In this document: positions 1 through 6,528 of the stretch, piece after piece
How positions within the stretch are numbered: position 1 is the stretch's first letter
Layout of the letters: each line of letters starts with the position of its first letter
NCBI GenBank assembly: GCA_934457515.1
Contig: CAKSHV010000085.1
Span: 1 to 6,676, forward strand
From: an uncultured Clostridia bacterium
GTDB lineage: Bacteria; Bacillota; Clostridia; RGIG6154
Length of the DNA: 6,676 nucleotides
Direction of reading: 5' to 3'
Notes under the pieces: generated by a model
The model's database searches: none
Told to the model about the DNA's origin: nothing
Seen by the model: only the letters and a program-made list of their open reading frames with translations
Program-made: the position numbers and the translations under genes

Positions 1-1
1 G

Positions 2-484
2 CATTACTATGCGGCATTTTGCCTTTTGCTTTTGTCCGGACTGACAGATGTGCTCGACGGGTTCATTGCGCGAAAATTTAATATGGTAACCAAGCTCGGC
101 ACGGTTTTGGATCCTTTGGCGGACAAATTGGTGCAGTTTACGGTGTTTATCTGCCTGTATGCGGCAGACCTTATACCGCTGTGGCTGGTTTTGCTGCTTA
201 TGATTAAAGAGCTTTCCATGGGCGTCGGCACGTTTGTGCTGCTTAAGCACCGAGTCGTTGTGAAGGCGAACGCCTCCGGCAAAATCGCAACCGTTGTGTT
301 TTACTTAACCGCCGTGGTGGTGTTTGTCCTTCGTTTCAAATTCCCGCAAATGGAGCTTTGCGGTGTGGCAACCACCCTTGCATGCATTGCGGTCATTTCG
401 GCGTTTTACGCCATGGGCTCGTATGCGCGCATATTTTTTAAGGTACTGAAAGACGGAAAGGAAGCAGAGATTAAACATGAGTAA
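2..484 (+). CDS. CDP-alcohol phosphatidyltransferase family protein, PgsA-like (5' end missing)
   Basis: This is an integral membrane enzyme that would transfer a phosphatidyl group from a CDP-alcohol donor to an alcohol acceptor in phospholipid synthesis. The reading frame is already open at position 2, so the start codon lies upstream of the window. The family signature D-x2-DG-x2-AR-x8-G-x3-D-x3-D is complete: DVLDG at about 44-58, then AR, G and the DPLAD aspartates by about 127. These aspartates bind the metal and the CDP group. After the motif come about four hydrophobic segments, including the stretches around [24 protein letters not shown] and [13 protein letters not shown], and then a charged tail ending [11 protein letters not shown]. 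The closest functional guess is phosphatidylglycerophosphate synthase. However, the usual PgsA Ser-Arg-Glu after the third helix reads Ile-Lys-Glu here, so a paralogue with another acceptor is possible and no symbol is given. The TTG at 26 is internal to the domain and is not the real start. The 3' end overlaps valS by 8 nt, which suggests co-transcription and translational coupling. Confidence 0.88.
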   Translation, partial: HYYAAFCLLLLSGLTDVLDGFIARKFNMVTKLGTVLDPLADKLVQFTVFICLYAADLIPLWLVLLLMIKELSMGVGTFVLLKHRVVVKANASGKIATVVFYLTAVVVFVLRFKFPQMELCGVATTLACIAVISAFYAMGSYARIFFKVLKDGKEAEIKHE

Positions 485-3107
485 ATACGAAAATTTGGAT
501 AAATCCTACAATCCGAAAGAGATTGAAGGCAGACTATATGAAACATGGGAGAAAAACGGCTATTTTAAGGCAGACGCAAAGTCAAAAAAAGAGCCGTATA
601 CCATTGTTATTCCGCCCCCGAACGTAACGGGTCAGCTGCACATGGGGCATGCACTTGACGAAACGCTGCAGGATATTTTAATCCGCTATAAGCGCCTTTC
701 GGGCTATGAAGCGCTGTGGGTTCCCGGAACCGACCATGCGGGCATTGCGACCCAGATTAAGGTGGAAGAGGTTTTAAGAAAAGAGCAGGGCTTAACCCGC
801 CACGATTTGGGCAGAGAAAAGTTTTTGGACCTTGTTTGGGAATGGAAAAAGAAATTCGGCGGAACGATTATCAATCAGCTGAAAAAATTAGGCTCGTCCT
901 GCGACTGGTCGCGCGAGCGTTTTACCATGGACGAAGGCTGCTCGAAAGCCGTTAAAGAAGTGTTTGTTAACCTGTATAACAAGGGTTTAATATATAGAGG
1001 CGACCGCATTATTAACTGGTGTCCGCACTGTACAACCGCACTTTCGGACGCAGAGGTTGAATATGAAGAGCAGGAGGGCAATTTCTGGCATATCCGCTAT
1101 CCCGTCAAGGGCGCGGAAAATGAATATGTTGAAATTGCAACCACCCGCCCCGAAACGCTTCTCGGCGATACTGCCGTTGCGGTTCATCCCGATGATGAGC
1201 GGTATACAAACTTGGTTGGCAAAATGCTGATTTTGCCGCTGACCGGCAGAGAAATTCCGGTTGTTGCGGACGAATATGTTGAAAAAGATTTCGGTACCGG
1301 CGCGGTTAAAATTACCCCTGCGCACGACCCGAACGATTTCGAGGTTGGACAGCGCCACAATCTTCCCATCATTAAAGTGCTGGACGATGAGGCAAAAATC
1401 AACGAAAACGGCGGAAAATATCAGGGGCTTGACCGCTATGAGGCAAGAAAACAAATTGTTGCCGATTTAGAGGCGCAAGGTTACCTTGTTAAAATCGAAA
1501 AGCATGTGCATAATGTCGGCACTTGTTACCGCTGCGGCACAACGGTTGAACCGATTACGTCCCGCCAGTGGTTTGTAAAAATGAAACCTTTGGCAGAACC
1601 TGCCGTTGAGGTTGTTAAAAACGGCACTGTTTCGTTTATTCCCGAGCGTTTTTCCAAAACGTATTTGGGTTGGATGGAAAATGTGCGCGACTGGTGTATT
1701 TCAAGACAGCTTTGGTGGGGTCACCGTATTCCCGCATACTATTGCGACGCGTGCGGCAAAATGGTGGTTTCCAAAGAAGACGTTGCCGTTTGCCCCGACT
1801 GCGGCAAACCCATGCGCCAGGAAAGCGATGTTTTAGACACTTGGTTCAGCTCGGCGCTGTGGCCTTTCTCCACGCTCGGCTGGCCCGATAACACAGATGA
1901 TTTAAAGAAATTCTATCCCACCAGCACATTGGTTACGGGTTATGATATTATTTTCTTCTGGGTTGCAAGAATGGTATTTTCCGGCCTGGAACACACCGGC
2001 AAAGCACCGTTTAAGCACGTGTTTATTCACGGTATCGTGCGCGACAGCCAGGGCAGAAAAATGTCTAAATCTTTGGGCAACGGCGTTGACCCGCTGCTGG
2101 TTATCGACAAATACGGCGCCGACGCGCTGCGCTTTACGCTCGCTACCGGTAATTCCCCGGGAAATGATATGCGCTATTATGACGAGCGTGTGCAGGCAAG
2201 CGCAAACTTTGCAAACAAAATCTGGAATGCGTCCCGCTTTGTTCTGATGAATTTAAATATCGACAAGGCTGAATTGCCGTCTAATGCGGAGCTTTGTTTA
2301 GAGGACAAGTGGATTTTAAATAAGTTTAACAAATTGGTTCGCGATGTGACCGAGAATATCGATAAATTCGAGCTTGGCGTTGCGGTTTCCAAGCTGTACG
2401 ACTTTATTTGGGACGATTTCTGTGATTGGTATATCGAGTTGGTTAAGCCGCGCCTTTATGAAGATGAGGACAAGACCAATAAAGCGGCACAGCAGGTTTT
2501 GGTGTATGTTTTGTCTAACACACTGATTCTTCTGCATCCGTTTATGCCTTTCATTACCGAAGAAATCTGGCAGCATTTGCCGCATGAGGGCGAAACCATT
2601 ATGCGCGCTGACTGGCCGAAATATAACGAAGCCCTTTGCTTTGACAAAGAGGATAAGGAAATGACCATGATTATGAGCGCGATTAAGGCAATCCGCAACA
2701 CTCGCGCGTCGATGAATGTTCCGCCTTCAAGAAAAGCAAAGCTTTACATCAAAACCGACGCGAAGGATATTTTTGCTCTCGGCGAGAATTTCTATAAAAA
2801 GTTGGCGAGTGCGTCCGAAATCGAGTTTGTTTCGGATGAGGTTTCGGAAAACACCGTTTCGGTTGTGTCGGACGGTGCAACCATTTACCTGCCCGTGGGC
2901 GACTTGGTAGACATTGAGAAAGAACGTGAGCGCCTGACCAAAGAGAAAGAACATTTAGAGGCTGAGGTTAAGCGCGTTCAGGGCAAGTTAAACAATCCCG
3001 GCTTTACCGCAAAAGCACCTGCACATTTGGTTGAGGAAGAGCGCCAAAAGGGCGTTAAATATCAGGAAATGTTAGACAAGGTTTTGGAAAGCTTATCTAA
3101 ACTTTAA
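477..3107 (+). CDS. valS: Valyl-tRNA synthetase
   Basis: Cytoplasmic class Ia aminoacyl-tRNA synthetase (876 aa, normal for bacterial ValRS) that activates valine with ATP and charges tRNA-Val. The N-terminal catalytic domain carries [13 protein letters not shown], with the HIGH-type motif at residues 55-58. The CP1 editing domain, which hydrolyses mischarged Thr-tRNA, contains ATTRPET (221-227) and the downstream [17 protein letters not shown]. The class Ia KMSKS signature is at 528-532. Cysteine pairs at 182/185 (CPHC), CYRC, and the CDAC...CPDC pair resemble zinc-binding knuckles. The DALR-like anticodon-binding region follows (around [14 protein letters not shown]). The C-terminal arm is a charged coiled coil ([18 protein letters not shown] onward) that contacts tRNA. 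The ATG start is preceded by an AAGGA-like site at about 458-462, set rather far back, and sits inside the preceding gene. Reinitiation from that gene may therefore help translation. No T-box leader can fit directly upstream. All catalytic motifs are intact. Confidence 0.98.
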   Translation: MSKYENLDKSYNPKEIEGRLYETWEKNGYFKADAKSKKEPYTIVIPPPNVTGQLHMGHALDETLQDILIRYKRLSGYEALWVPGTDHAGIATQIKVEEVLRKEQGLTRHDLGREKFLDLVWEWKKKFGGTIINQLKKLGSSCDWSRERFTMDEGCSKAVKEVFVNLYNKGLIYRGDRIINWCPHCTTALSDAEVEYEEQEGNFWHIRYPVKGAENEYVEIATTRPETLLGDTAVAVHPDDERYTNLVGKMLILPLTGREIPVVADEYVEKDFGTGAVKITPAHDPNDFEVGQRHNLPIIKVLDDEAKINENGGKYQGLDRYEARKQIVADLEAQGYLVKIEKHVHNVGTCYRCGTTVEPITSRQWFVKMKPLAEPAVEVVKNGTVSFIPERFSKTYLGWMENVRDWCISRQLWWGHRIPAYYCDACGKMVVSKEDVAVCPDCGKPMRQESDVLDTWFSSALWPFSTLGWPDNTDDLKKFYPTSTLVTGYDIIFFWVARMVFSGLEHTGKAPFKHVFIHGIVRDSQGRKMSKSLGNGVDPLLVIDKYGADALRFTLATGNSPGNDMRYYDERVQASANFANKIWNASRFVLMNLNIDKAELPSNAELCLEDKWILNKFNKLVRDVTENIDKFELGVAVSKLYDFIWDDFCDWYIELVKPRLYEDEDKTNKAAQQVLVYVLSNTLILLHPFMPFITEEIWQHLPHEGETIMRADWPKYNEALCFDKEDKEMTMIMSAIKAIRNTRASMNVPPSRKAKLYIKTDAKDIFALGENFYKKLASASEIEFVSDEVSENTVSVVSDGATIYLPVGDLVDIEKERERLTKEKEHLEAEVKRVQGKLNNPGFTAKAPAHLVEEERQKGVKYQEMLDKVLESLSKL

Positions 3108-3111
3108 AAAT

Positions 3112-3142
3112 AAAATTCCCGCAAAAGCGGGAATTTTTCTTT
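3112..3142 (+). terminator. Rho-independent terminator of valS
   Basis: Five nucleotides after the valS stop codon, a perfect 11-bp stem (AAAATTCCCGC, 3112-3122, with GCGGGAATTTT, 3127-3137) closes an AAAA tetraloop. The T-rich end continues TTCTTT to 3142. The GC-rich upper stem and T tract are typical of an intrinsic terminator. It ends the transferase-valS unit. Its T tract runs directly into the -35 box of the next promoter. Confidence 0.93.
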
Positions 3143-3168
3143 ACAGAGCATGTTTTTTATGGTAAAAT
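3140..3168 (+). promoter_or_regulatory. Sigma-A-type promoter for the deaminase/hydrolase unit
   Basis: TTTACA at 3140-3145 (one mismatch to TTGACA) lies exactly 17 bp before TAAAAT at 3163-3168 (one mismatch to TATAAT). TG at 3160-3161 forms an extended -10 element. The predicted transcription start is near 3175, right at the edge of the AAGGGAGGTG ribosome binding site, giving a leader of only about 15 nt. The promoter was read by eye from consensus and spacing. Confidence 0.75.
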
Positions 3169-3190
3169 GAACCATAAGGGAGGTGCAAAT

Positions 3191-3583
3191 TTGGAAAAGA
3201 TATGGGAAGAGCTGTACCGCGCCGCAAAAAGTGTGTTAAATCCGCGAAAGGTGTCTGACATTGTGGAAGCGGGCGGCGTTGCGGCAGCGATTGAATCGGA
3301 ATCGGGCAGAATTTACACCGGCGTTTGCATAGACGGCGCGTGCACACTTGGTATTTGCGCAGAAAGAAATGCGCTTTTTAATATGATTACCAACGGAGAA
3401 AGCCGTTTTCGGCGTGTAATTGCGGTAAACCGGGACGAAAAGGCAATGCCGCCCTGCGGTGCTTGCAGAGAACTGATGTCGCAGATAATGCCTATGGATT
3501 ATAAAAACGTTCAGATTATGCTTGATTTTGAGAAAGACAGAGTAGTAACCCTCGGCGAACTTACGCCGGAGTGGTGGATATAA
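3191..3583 (+). CDS. Divergent cytidine-deaminase-fold protein (substrate unknown), TTG start
   Basis: Small zinc-dependent deaminase of the cytidine deaminase superfamily (130 aa from this start), presumably cytoplasmic. The zinc and catalytic signatures are intact: CAE at residues 56-58 (Cys56 ligand, Glu58 proton shuttle) and PCGAC at 88-92 (Cys89 and Cys92 ligands), with the usual Arg after each. The segment before CAE reads GVCIDGACTLGI, where Bacillus cytidine deaminase has GCNIENA. The Asn and Glu that hold the ribose are thus not in their usual places, so cytidine may not be the substrate. The TTG start is chosen because AAGGGAGGTG (3176-3185) stands 5 nt before it. The in-frame ATG at 3167 overlaps the -10 box and would probably not be transcribed. 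The gene is first in a two-gene unit, with the hydrolase 23 nt downstream. Assignment to the superfamily is firm; the exact activity is open. Confidence 0.85.
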   Translation: MEKIWEELYRAAKSVLNPRKVSDIVEAGGVAAAIESESGRIYTGVCIDGACTLGICAERNALFNMITNGESRFRRVIAVNRDEKAMPPCGACRELMSQIMPMDYKNVQIMLDFEKDRVVTLGELTPEWWI

Positions 3584-3606
3584 GGGTAAAATAAGGAGAG
3601 TTTGAT

Positions 3607-4854
3607 ATGGCTTACACAGAAAAAGAAAGAAAAATTATTGATTACGCAAAGAACAATTTTACGAAAATGCTGCGCGAACCGACGGGAAATAAATTAAATC
3701 ACCGTTTTATTGTGCCGGGCAGTGTGTATTCTCAGCAGCTTTGGGACTGGGACAGCTGGCTGACCGACATTGCGCTTTGCCAGTTAAACGACATGGAGGG
3801 CATTACGGATCAGTATTCCGAATATGAAAAAGGCTGCATTCTGAATTTTTTGGACATGCAGGATGAATTTGGCAGAGTGCCTATCATGATTCATGACGGC
3901 ATGCGTGAATTTTTAGGTAAGCCGGAAAATGAAAGGTTTAACATGCACAAGCCTTGTCTTGCGCAGCACGCCGCGTTTATTGTGAAAAACAGCGGTGAAT
4001 CCGAGTGGCTGTCCGGCGGTATGAGCGCTTTGAAAAAATTTGTAGATTACTACATAAACAATTTTAAGCACGAAAGCGGTCTTTATTTTTGGTATTCGGA
4101 CGCGGCAATCGGTGTGGACAACGACCCGTGCACATTCTACCGTCCCGAAAAAAGCTCGGCGTCGATTTATTTAAACTGCTTTATGTACAAAGAACTTTTG
4201 GCGGCGGCGTATCTTTGCAAAACCTTTGGAATGGAGGACGATGAAAAAAGGTATACCGATGAGGCAGAGCACTTAAAACTTGCAATCCGTGACAAATGCT
4301 GGGACGAGCGCGACGGTTTTTATTACAGTGCCGACCTGAACTTGCTGCCGGTTGACCCCGAAAAGCCCTTGCATGCCGGCTGTCCGCGCCACTGGAACAC
4401 ACTGATTCAGCGCATTGACGTGTGGTCGGGCTTCCTTGCCATGTGGGCGGGCATTGCCACAAAAGAGCAGGCAGCGCGCATGGTGAAGCACTATCTGCGT
4501 GCCGACACATTTTACGCAAACTTCGGGGTGCGCACGCTTGGAAAATCCGAAAAGATGTATGCCATTATCAAGTCGGGCAACCCGTCCTGCTGGCTGGGAC
4601 CGATTTGGGGTATTTCGAATTACATGGTGTTTAAAGGCTTTGTGAACTACGGATTTGAAAGCGAGGCAAAAGACCTTGCGGAAAAAACCGTTCGCCTGTT
4701 TGCCGACGATATTGAGCGGTGCGGCGAACTGCATGAATATTATCATCCCGATACCGGCGAGGGTGTGAACAACCCCGGTTTCCAAAACTGGAATCTGCTT
4801 TCTTTAAACATGATGGCATGGCTGGAAAACGAAAATATAATATCTGAATTTTAA
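3607..4854 (+). CDS. GH63/mannosylglycerate-hydrolase-like glycoside hydrolase
   Basis: A 415-aa protein without signal peptide or membrane segments, so probably cytoplasmic. It has the motif order of inverting (alpha/alpha)6-barrel hydrolases of the GH63, trehalase-like and mannosylglycerate-hydrolase group. WDWDSW (46-51) is the early substrate-binding motif. GVDNDP (169-174) carries Asp171, the likely general acid. The ASIYLN segment follows at 185-190, and CWLGPIWGISNY (328-339) matches the WRGPIW-type motif. HEYY (376-379) carries Glu377, the likely general base, followed by the PDTGEG loop and an NPGFQNWN segment. The length matches compact single-domain members rather than the larger GH63 glucosidases. 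Likely substrates are small alpha-glycosides such as glycosylglycerates or disaccharides, but the sequence does not decide which. A good AAGGAG site (3593-3598) lies 8 nt before the ATG. It follows the deaminase gene after 23 nt, so the two probably share a transcript ended by the terminator at 4856-4890. Family identification rests on remembered motifs, not on an alignment. Confidence 0.8.
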   Translation: MAYTEKERKIIDYAKNNFTKMLREPTGNKLNHRFIVPGSVYSQQLWDWDSWLTDIALCQLNDMEGITDQYSEYEKGCILNFLDMQDEFGRVPIMIHDGMREFLGKPENERFNMHKPCLAQHAAFIVKNSGESEWLSGGMSALKKFVDYYINNFKHESGLYFWYSDAAIGVDNDPCTFYRPEKSSASIYLNCFMYKELLAAAYLCKTFGMEDDEKRYTDEAEHLKLAIRDKCWDERDGFYYSADLNLLPVDPEKPLHAGCPRHWNTLIQRIDVWSGFLAMWAGIATKEQAARMVKHYLRADTFYANFGVRTLGKSEKMYAIIKSGNPSCWLGPIWGISNYMVFKGFVNYGFESEAKDLAEKTVRLFADDIERCGELHEYYHPDTGEGVNNPGFQNWNLLSLNMMAWLENENIISEF

Positions 4855-4855
4855 T

Positions 4856-4890
4856 AAAAAAGGAGGCGCATTTTATGTGCCTCTTTTTTT
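4856..4890 (+). terminator. Rho-independent terminator of the hydrolase gene (first of three)
   Basis: One nucleotide after the hydrolase stop codon begins a 15-bp stem, with 5' arm at 4856-4870, loop TTTTA, and 3' arm at 4876-4890 ending in seven T. Two of the pairs are G-U. The 5' arm contains AGGAGG and the loop/3' arm contains ATG. This mimics a ribosome binding site and start codon, but the symmetry and T tract identify it as a terminator. Confidence 0.9.
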
Positions 4891-4893
4891 GTG

Positions 4894-4917
4894 TGCCGAT
4901 AAAGTTCGGCATTTTTT
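4894..4917 (+). terminator. Short terminator-like hairpin (second of three)
   Basis: TGCCGA (4894-4899) pairs perfectly with TCGGCA (4906-4911) around a 6-nt loop and is followed at once by six T (4912-4917). The stem is only 6 bp, so termination would be weaker than at its neighbours. Position and T tract support the call. Confidence 0.6.
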
Positions 4918-4929
4918 ATTCCGTGCGCG

Positions 4930-4970
4930 AAAAAAGTCGTAAACTTTTATTTGGTTTACGACTTTTTTTT
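4930..4970 (+). terminator. Perfect 15-bp symmetric hairpin, probably a bidirectional terminator (third of three)
   Basis: AAAAAAGTCGTAAAC (4930-4944) is exactly complementary to GTTTACGACTTTTTT (4954-4968) around a 9-nt loop, with two more T after it. The A run on one side and T run on the other mean it could terminate transcription on either strand. It lies only 54 nt before the spoIIAA start, so a role as an operator or as part of a leader for the spoIIA operon is a real alternative. Confidence 0.7.
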
Positions 4971-5024
4971 ACCAAAAACGCGCATAAAATCCGTTATGCT
5001 GTAATGGAAAGAAAGGGTGAGTAT

Positions 5025-5369
5025 ATGCTTTTAAAAATGATCAACAATACGCTTGCGGTTTCGGTGACGGGGGATATGGACCACCACAATGTGGGGCTTA
5101 TGCGGTCGGAAATCGACAGGGCAATCCGCGAAAAACCCGTTAAAAATGTGGTGTTTGACTTAAGCAAGCTTGATTTTATGGACAGCTCGGGTGTGGGGCT
5201 TATGCTCGGCAGATACAAGCTTATAAAAGAGCTTGGCGGAAGTGTGTTTATTGCGGGCGCAAAGCCTGCTGTCGAGCGGATTATTAACGTTTCGGGACTG
5301 CACAAGATTATTCCCATTTACGAATCGATGGATAAAGCGATTAAAACCGTGTGCGGTACGGCAACGTAA
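5025..5369 (+). CDS. spoIIAA: Anti-sigma F factor antagonist SpoIIAA
   Basis: STAS-domain anti-anti-sigma factor of 114 aa (Bacillus subtilis protein 117 aa). In its unphosphorylated form it binds SpoIIAB and frees sigma F in the forespore. The early GDMDHHN segment (16-22) corresponds to the GELDHH region of B. subtilis. FMDSSG (51-56) contains the phosphorylated serine, here Ser54, followed by the conserved VGLMLGRYK. The ATG at 5025 is chosen because AAAGGGTGAG (5012-5021) lies just before it and the protein then starts at the usual point of the STAS domain. The in-frame ATG at 5004 would add seven residues and has no such site. The frame stays open back to 4875, but that part covers terminator hairpins and is not coding. 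It is the first gene of the spoIIA operon. I could not find a convincing sigma H or sigma A promoter in the 54 nt after the last hairpin. Confidence 0.96.
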   Translation: MLLKMINNTLAVSVTGDMDHHNVGLMRSEIDRAIREKPVKNVVFDLSKLDFMDSSGVGLMLGRYKLIKELGGSVFIAGAKPAVERIINVSGLHKIIPIYESMDKAIKTVCGTAT

Positions 5370-5425
5370 ACTTTTACTGCCGATAAGATATTTGCCGCAT
5401 TTGGCGCGGCGGAATGGAGAGGAAC

Positions 5426-5851
5426 ATGAGAAACAATATAGAAATTAAATTTCTTGCAATCGGAGAAAACGAGCGGCTGGCAAGACAGGTAATTGCGGCG
5501 TTTTTAACTGATTTAGACCCGACAATCGAAGAACTTTGCGACATAAAAACCGCCGTTTCCGAGGCGGTAACCAATGCCATTATTCACGGATACCGCGGCA
5601 CGGACGGTGTGGTGACCATGACCGCTACATATGAAAACAACAATTTGGAAATTACGGTGCGCGACAAGGGCGTCGGCATTGCGGACGTGGAAAAGGCGCG
5701 CGAGCCGATGTATACTTCCCAGCCCGAGCTTGAGCGGTCGGGCATGGGGTTTACGGTCATGGAATCGTTTATGGACATGGTGGATGTGATTTCCGAAGTG
5801 GGCGAGGGCACAAAAGTCATTATGCGCAAGGCGCTGGGAAATAGGGAATGA
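5426..5851 (+). CDS. spoIIAB: Anti-sigma F factor and serine kinase SpoIIAB
   Basis: GHKL-family kinase and anti-sigma factor of 141 aa (146 in B. subtilis). It holds sigma F inactive when ATP-bound and phosphorylates SpoIIAA. The Bergerat-fold boxes are all present: N box SEAVTNAIIHG (45-55) with catalytic Glu46 and magnesium-binding Asn50, G1 box DKGVGI (80-85), and the ATP-lid PELERSGMGF (100-109). Arg20, which in B. subtilis contacts sigma F and SpoIIAA, is conserved at the same number. The start at 5426 has GGAGAGG (5416-5422) before it and gives the normal N-terminus MRNNIEIKF. The ATG at 5414 would add four residues and overlaps that binding site. The gap to spoIIAA is 56 nt and holds a small possible hairpin (5394-5410). 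The 3' end overlaps sigF in an ATGA, so the inhibitor and its target are translationally coupled. Confidence 0.97.
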   Translation: MRNNIEIKFLAIGENERLARQVIAAFLTDLDPTIEELCDIKTAVSEAVTNAIIHGYRGTDGVVTMTATYENNNLEITVRDKGVGIADVEKAREPMYTSQPELERSGMGFTVMESFMDMVDVISEVGEGTKVIMRKALGNRE

Positions 5852-6525
5852 ACAATTTACAAAACGAAAAGCGCGTGGAAGAAAACATGGGGCTTGTGCA
5901 CTCGGTGGCAAAACGATTTGTTGGGCGCGGCACCGAATACGAGGATTTGGTGCAAATCGGCTGTATCGGGCTGATTAAAGCGGTAAACAATTTTGACGAA
6001 AGTACGGGTTATAAATTTTCGACTTACGCCGTGCCCATGATTATGGGCGAAATCAAGCGGCATCTTCGGGACGACGGCATGATAAAAGTGTCGCGCAGCA
6101 TAAAAGAAAATGCCGTGAAAATCAATTATGCGCAGGATAAATTGAAAAAGCAGCTGGGGCGGTCGCCTACAGTTAACGAAATCAGCAGTGAAACGGGCAT
6201 TTCGGCAGAAGATGTTGTGTCTGCCTTAGACGCGGTGCAGCCTTGCCGTTCGCTTTACGAAAAGCATGACGAGGACGACACCTATGTGATTGATAAAATT
6301 AAGGATACGAGCGGAGATGAGGAAAAAACTTTAGAACGTATTTTTTTAAAAGAATTGCTGGATTCTCTTGACAACAGGGATAAAAAAGTGATATTATTAA
6401 GGTACTTTAAAGAGGAGACACAGCAGCAGATTGCAGATCGCCTGGGCGTATCGCAGGTGCAGGTTTCCCGAATTGAAAAGAAAGTACTTGAAACTTTGCG
6501 AAAAAAGTTCCTGAAGGGAGATTAG
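5848..6525 (+). CDS. sigF: RNA polymerase sporulation sigma factor SigF (SpoIIAC), short N-terminus
   Basis: Sigma-70 family, forespore-specific sigma factor of 225 aa. Region 2 begins almost at once (ENMGLVHSVAKRF at 12-24) and continues through DLVQIGCIGLIKAV and KFSTYAVPMIMGEIKRHLRDD, the core-binding and -10 recognition part. Region 3 includes KVSRSIKE and LGRSPTVNEI. Region 4 ends with TQQQIADRLGVSQVQVSRIEKK, the -35 helix-turn-helix. Identity as SigF is supported by the FSTYAVPMI and VSQVQVSR segments and by the adjacent spoIIAA and spoIIAB. It lacks about 28 N-terminal residues that B. subtilis SigF (about 255 aa) has before region 2.1. An in-frame TAG at 5842-5844 rules out a longer start. 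The ATG overlaps the spoIIAB stop as ATGA. Activity is presumably held in check by SpoIIAB. Confidence 0.96.
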   Translation: MNNLQNEKRVEENMGLVHSVAKRFVGRGTEYEDLVQIGCIGLIKAVNNFDESTGYKFSTYAVPMIMGEIKRHLRDDGMIKVSRSIKENAVKINYAQDKLKKQLGRSPTVNEISSETGISAEDVVSALDAVQPCRSLYEKHDEDDTYVIDKIKDTSGDEEKTLERIFLKELLDSLDNRDKKVILLRYFKEETQQQIADRLGVSQVQVSRIEKKVLETLRKKFLKGD

Positions 6526-6528
6526 CAC

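Noticed and set aside
987..1454. 155-codon open frame on the minus strand inside valS.
   Set aside because: It is antisense to a fully conserved valS region, shows no recognisable domain, and is a shadow of valS codon use.
3167..3190. Deaminase start at ATG 3167.
   Set aside because: It overlaps the -10 box of the predicted promoter and has no ribosome binding site. TTG 3191 has a near-perfect one.
4273..4785. 170-codon open frame on the minus strand inside the hydrolase gene.
   Set aside because: It lies opposite the catalytic motifs of the hydrolase, has no recognisable family pattern, and overlaps another antisense frame. It is most likely a shadow.
4985..4990. TAAAAT as the -10 box of the spoIIA promoter.
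   Set aside because: No acceptable -35 element lies 16-18 bp upstream, where the sequence is the T run of a hairpin. I did not list it as a feature.
4875..5024. N-terminal extension of SpoIIAA by 50 residues from an ATG at 4875 with an AGGAGG upstream.
   Set aside because: The AGGAGG and ATG are parts of the hydrolase terminator stem and loop, and the extension would run through two further hairpins. SpoIIAA proteins begin where the 5025 start places them, and 5025 has its own ribosome binding site.
5513..5911. 132-codon open frame on the minus strand across spoIIAB and the sigF start.
   Set aside because: It runs antisense to two well-recognised sporulation genes and has no independent support.
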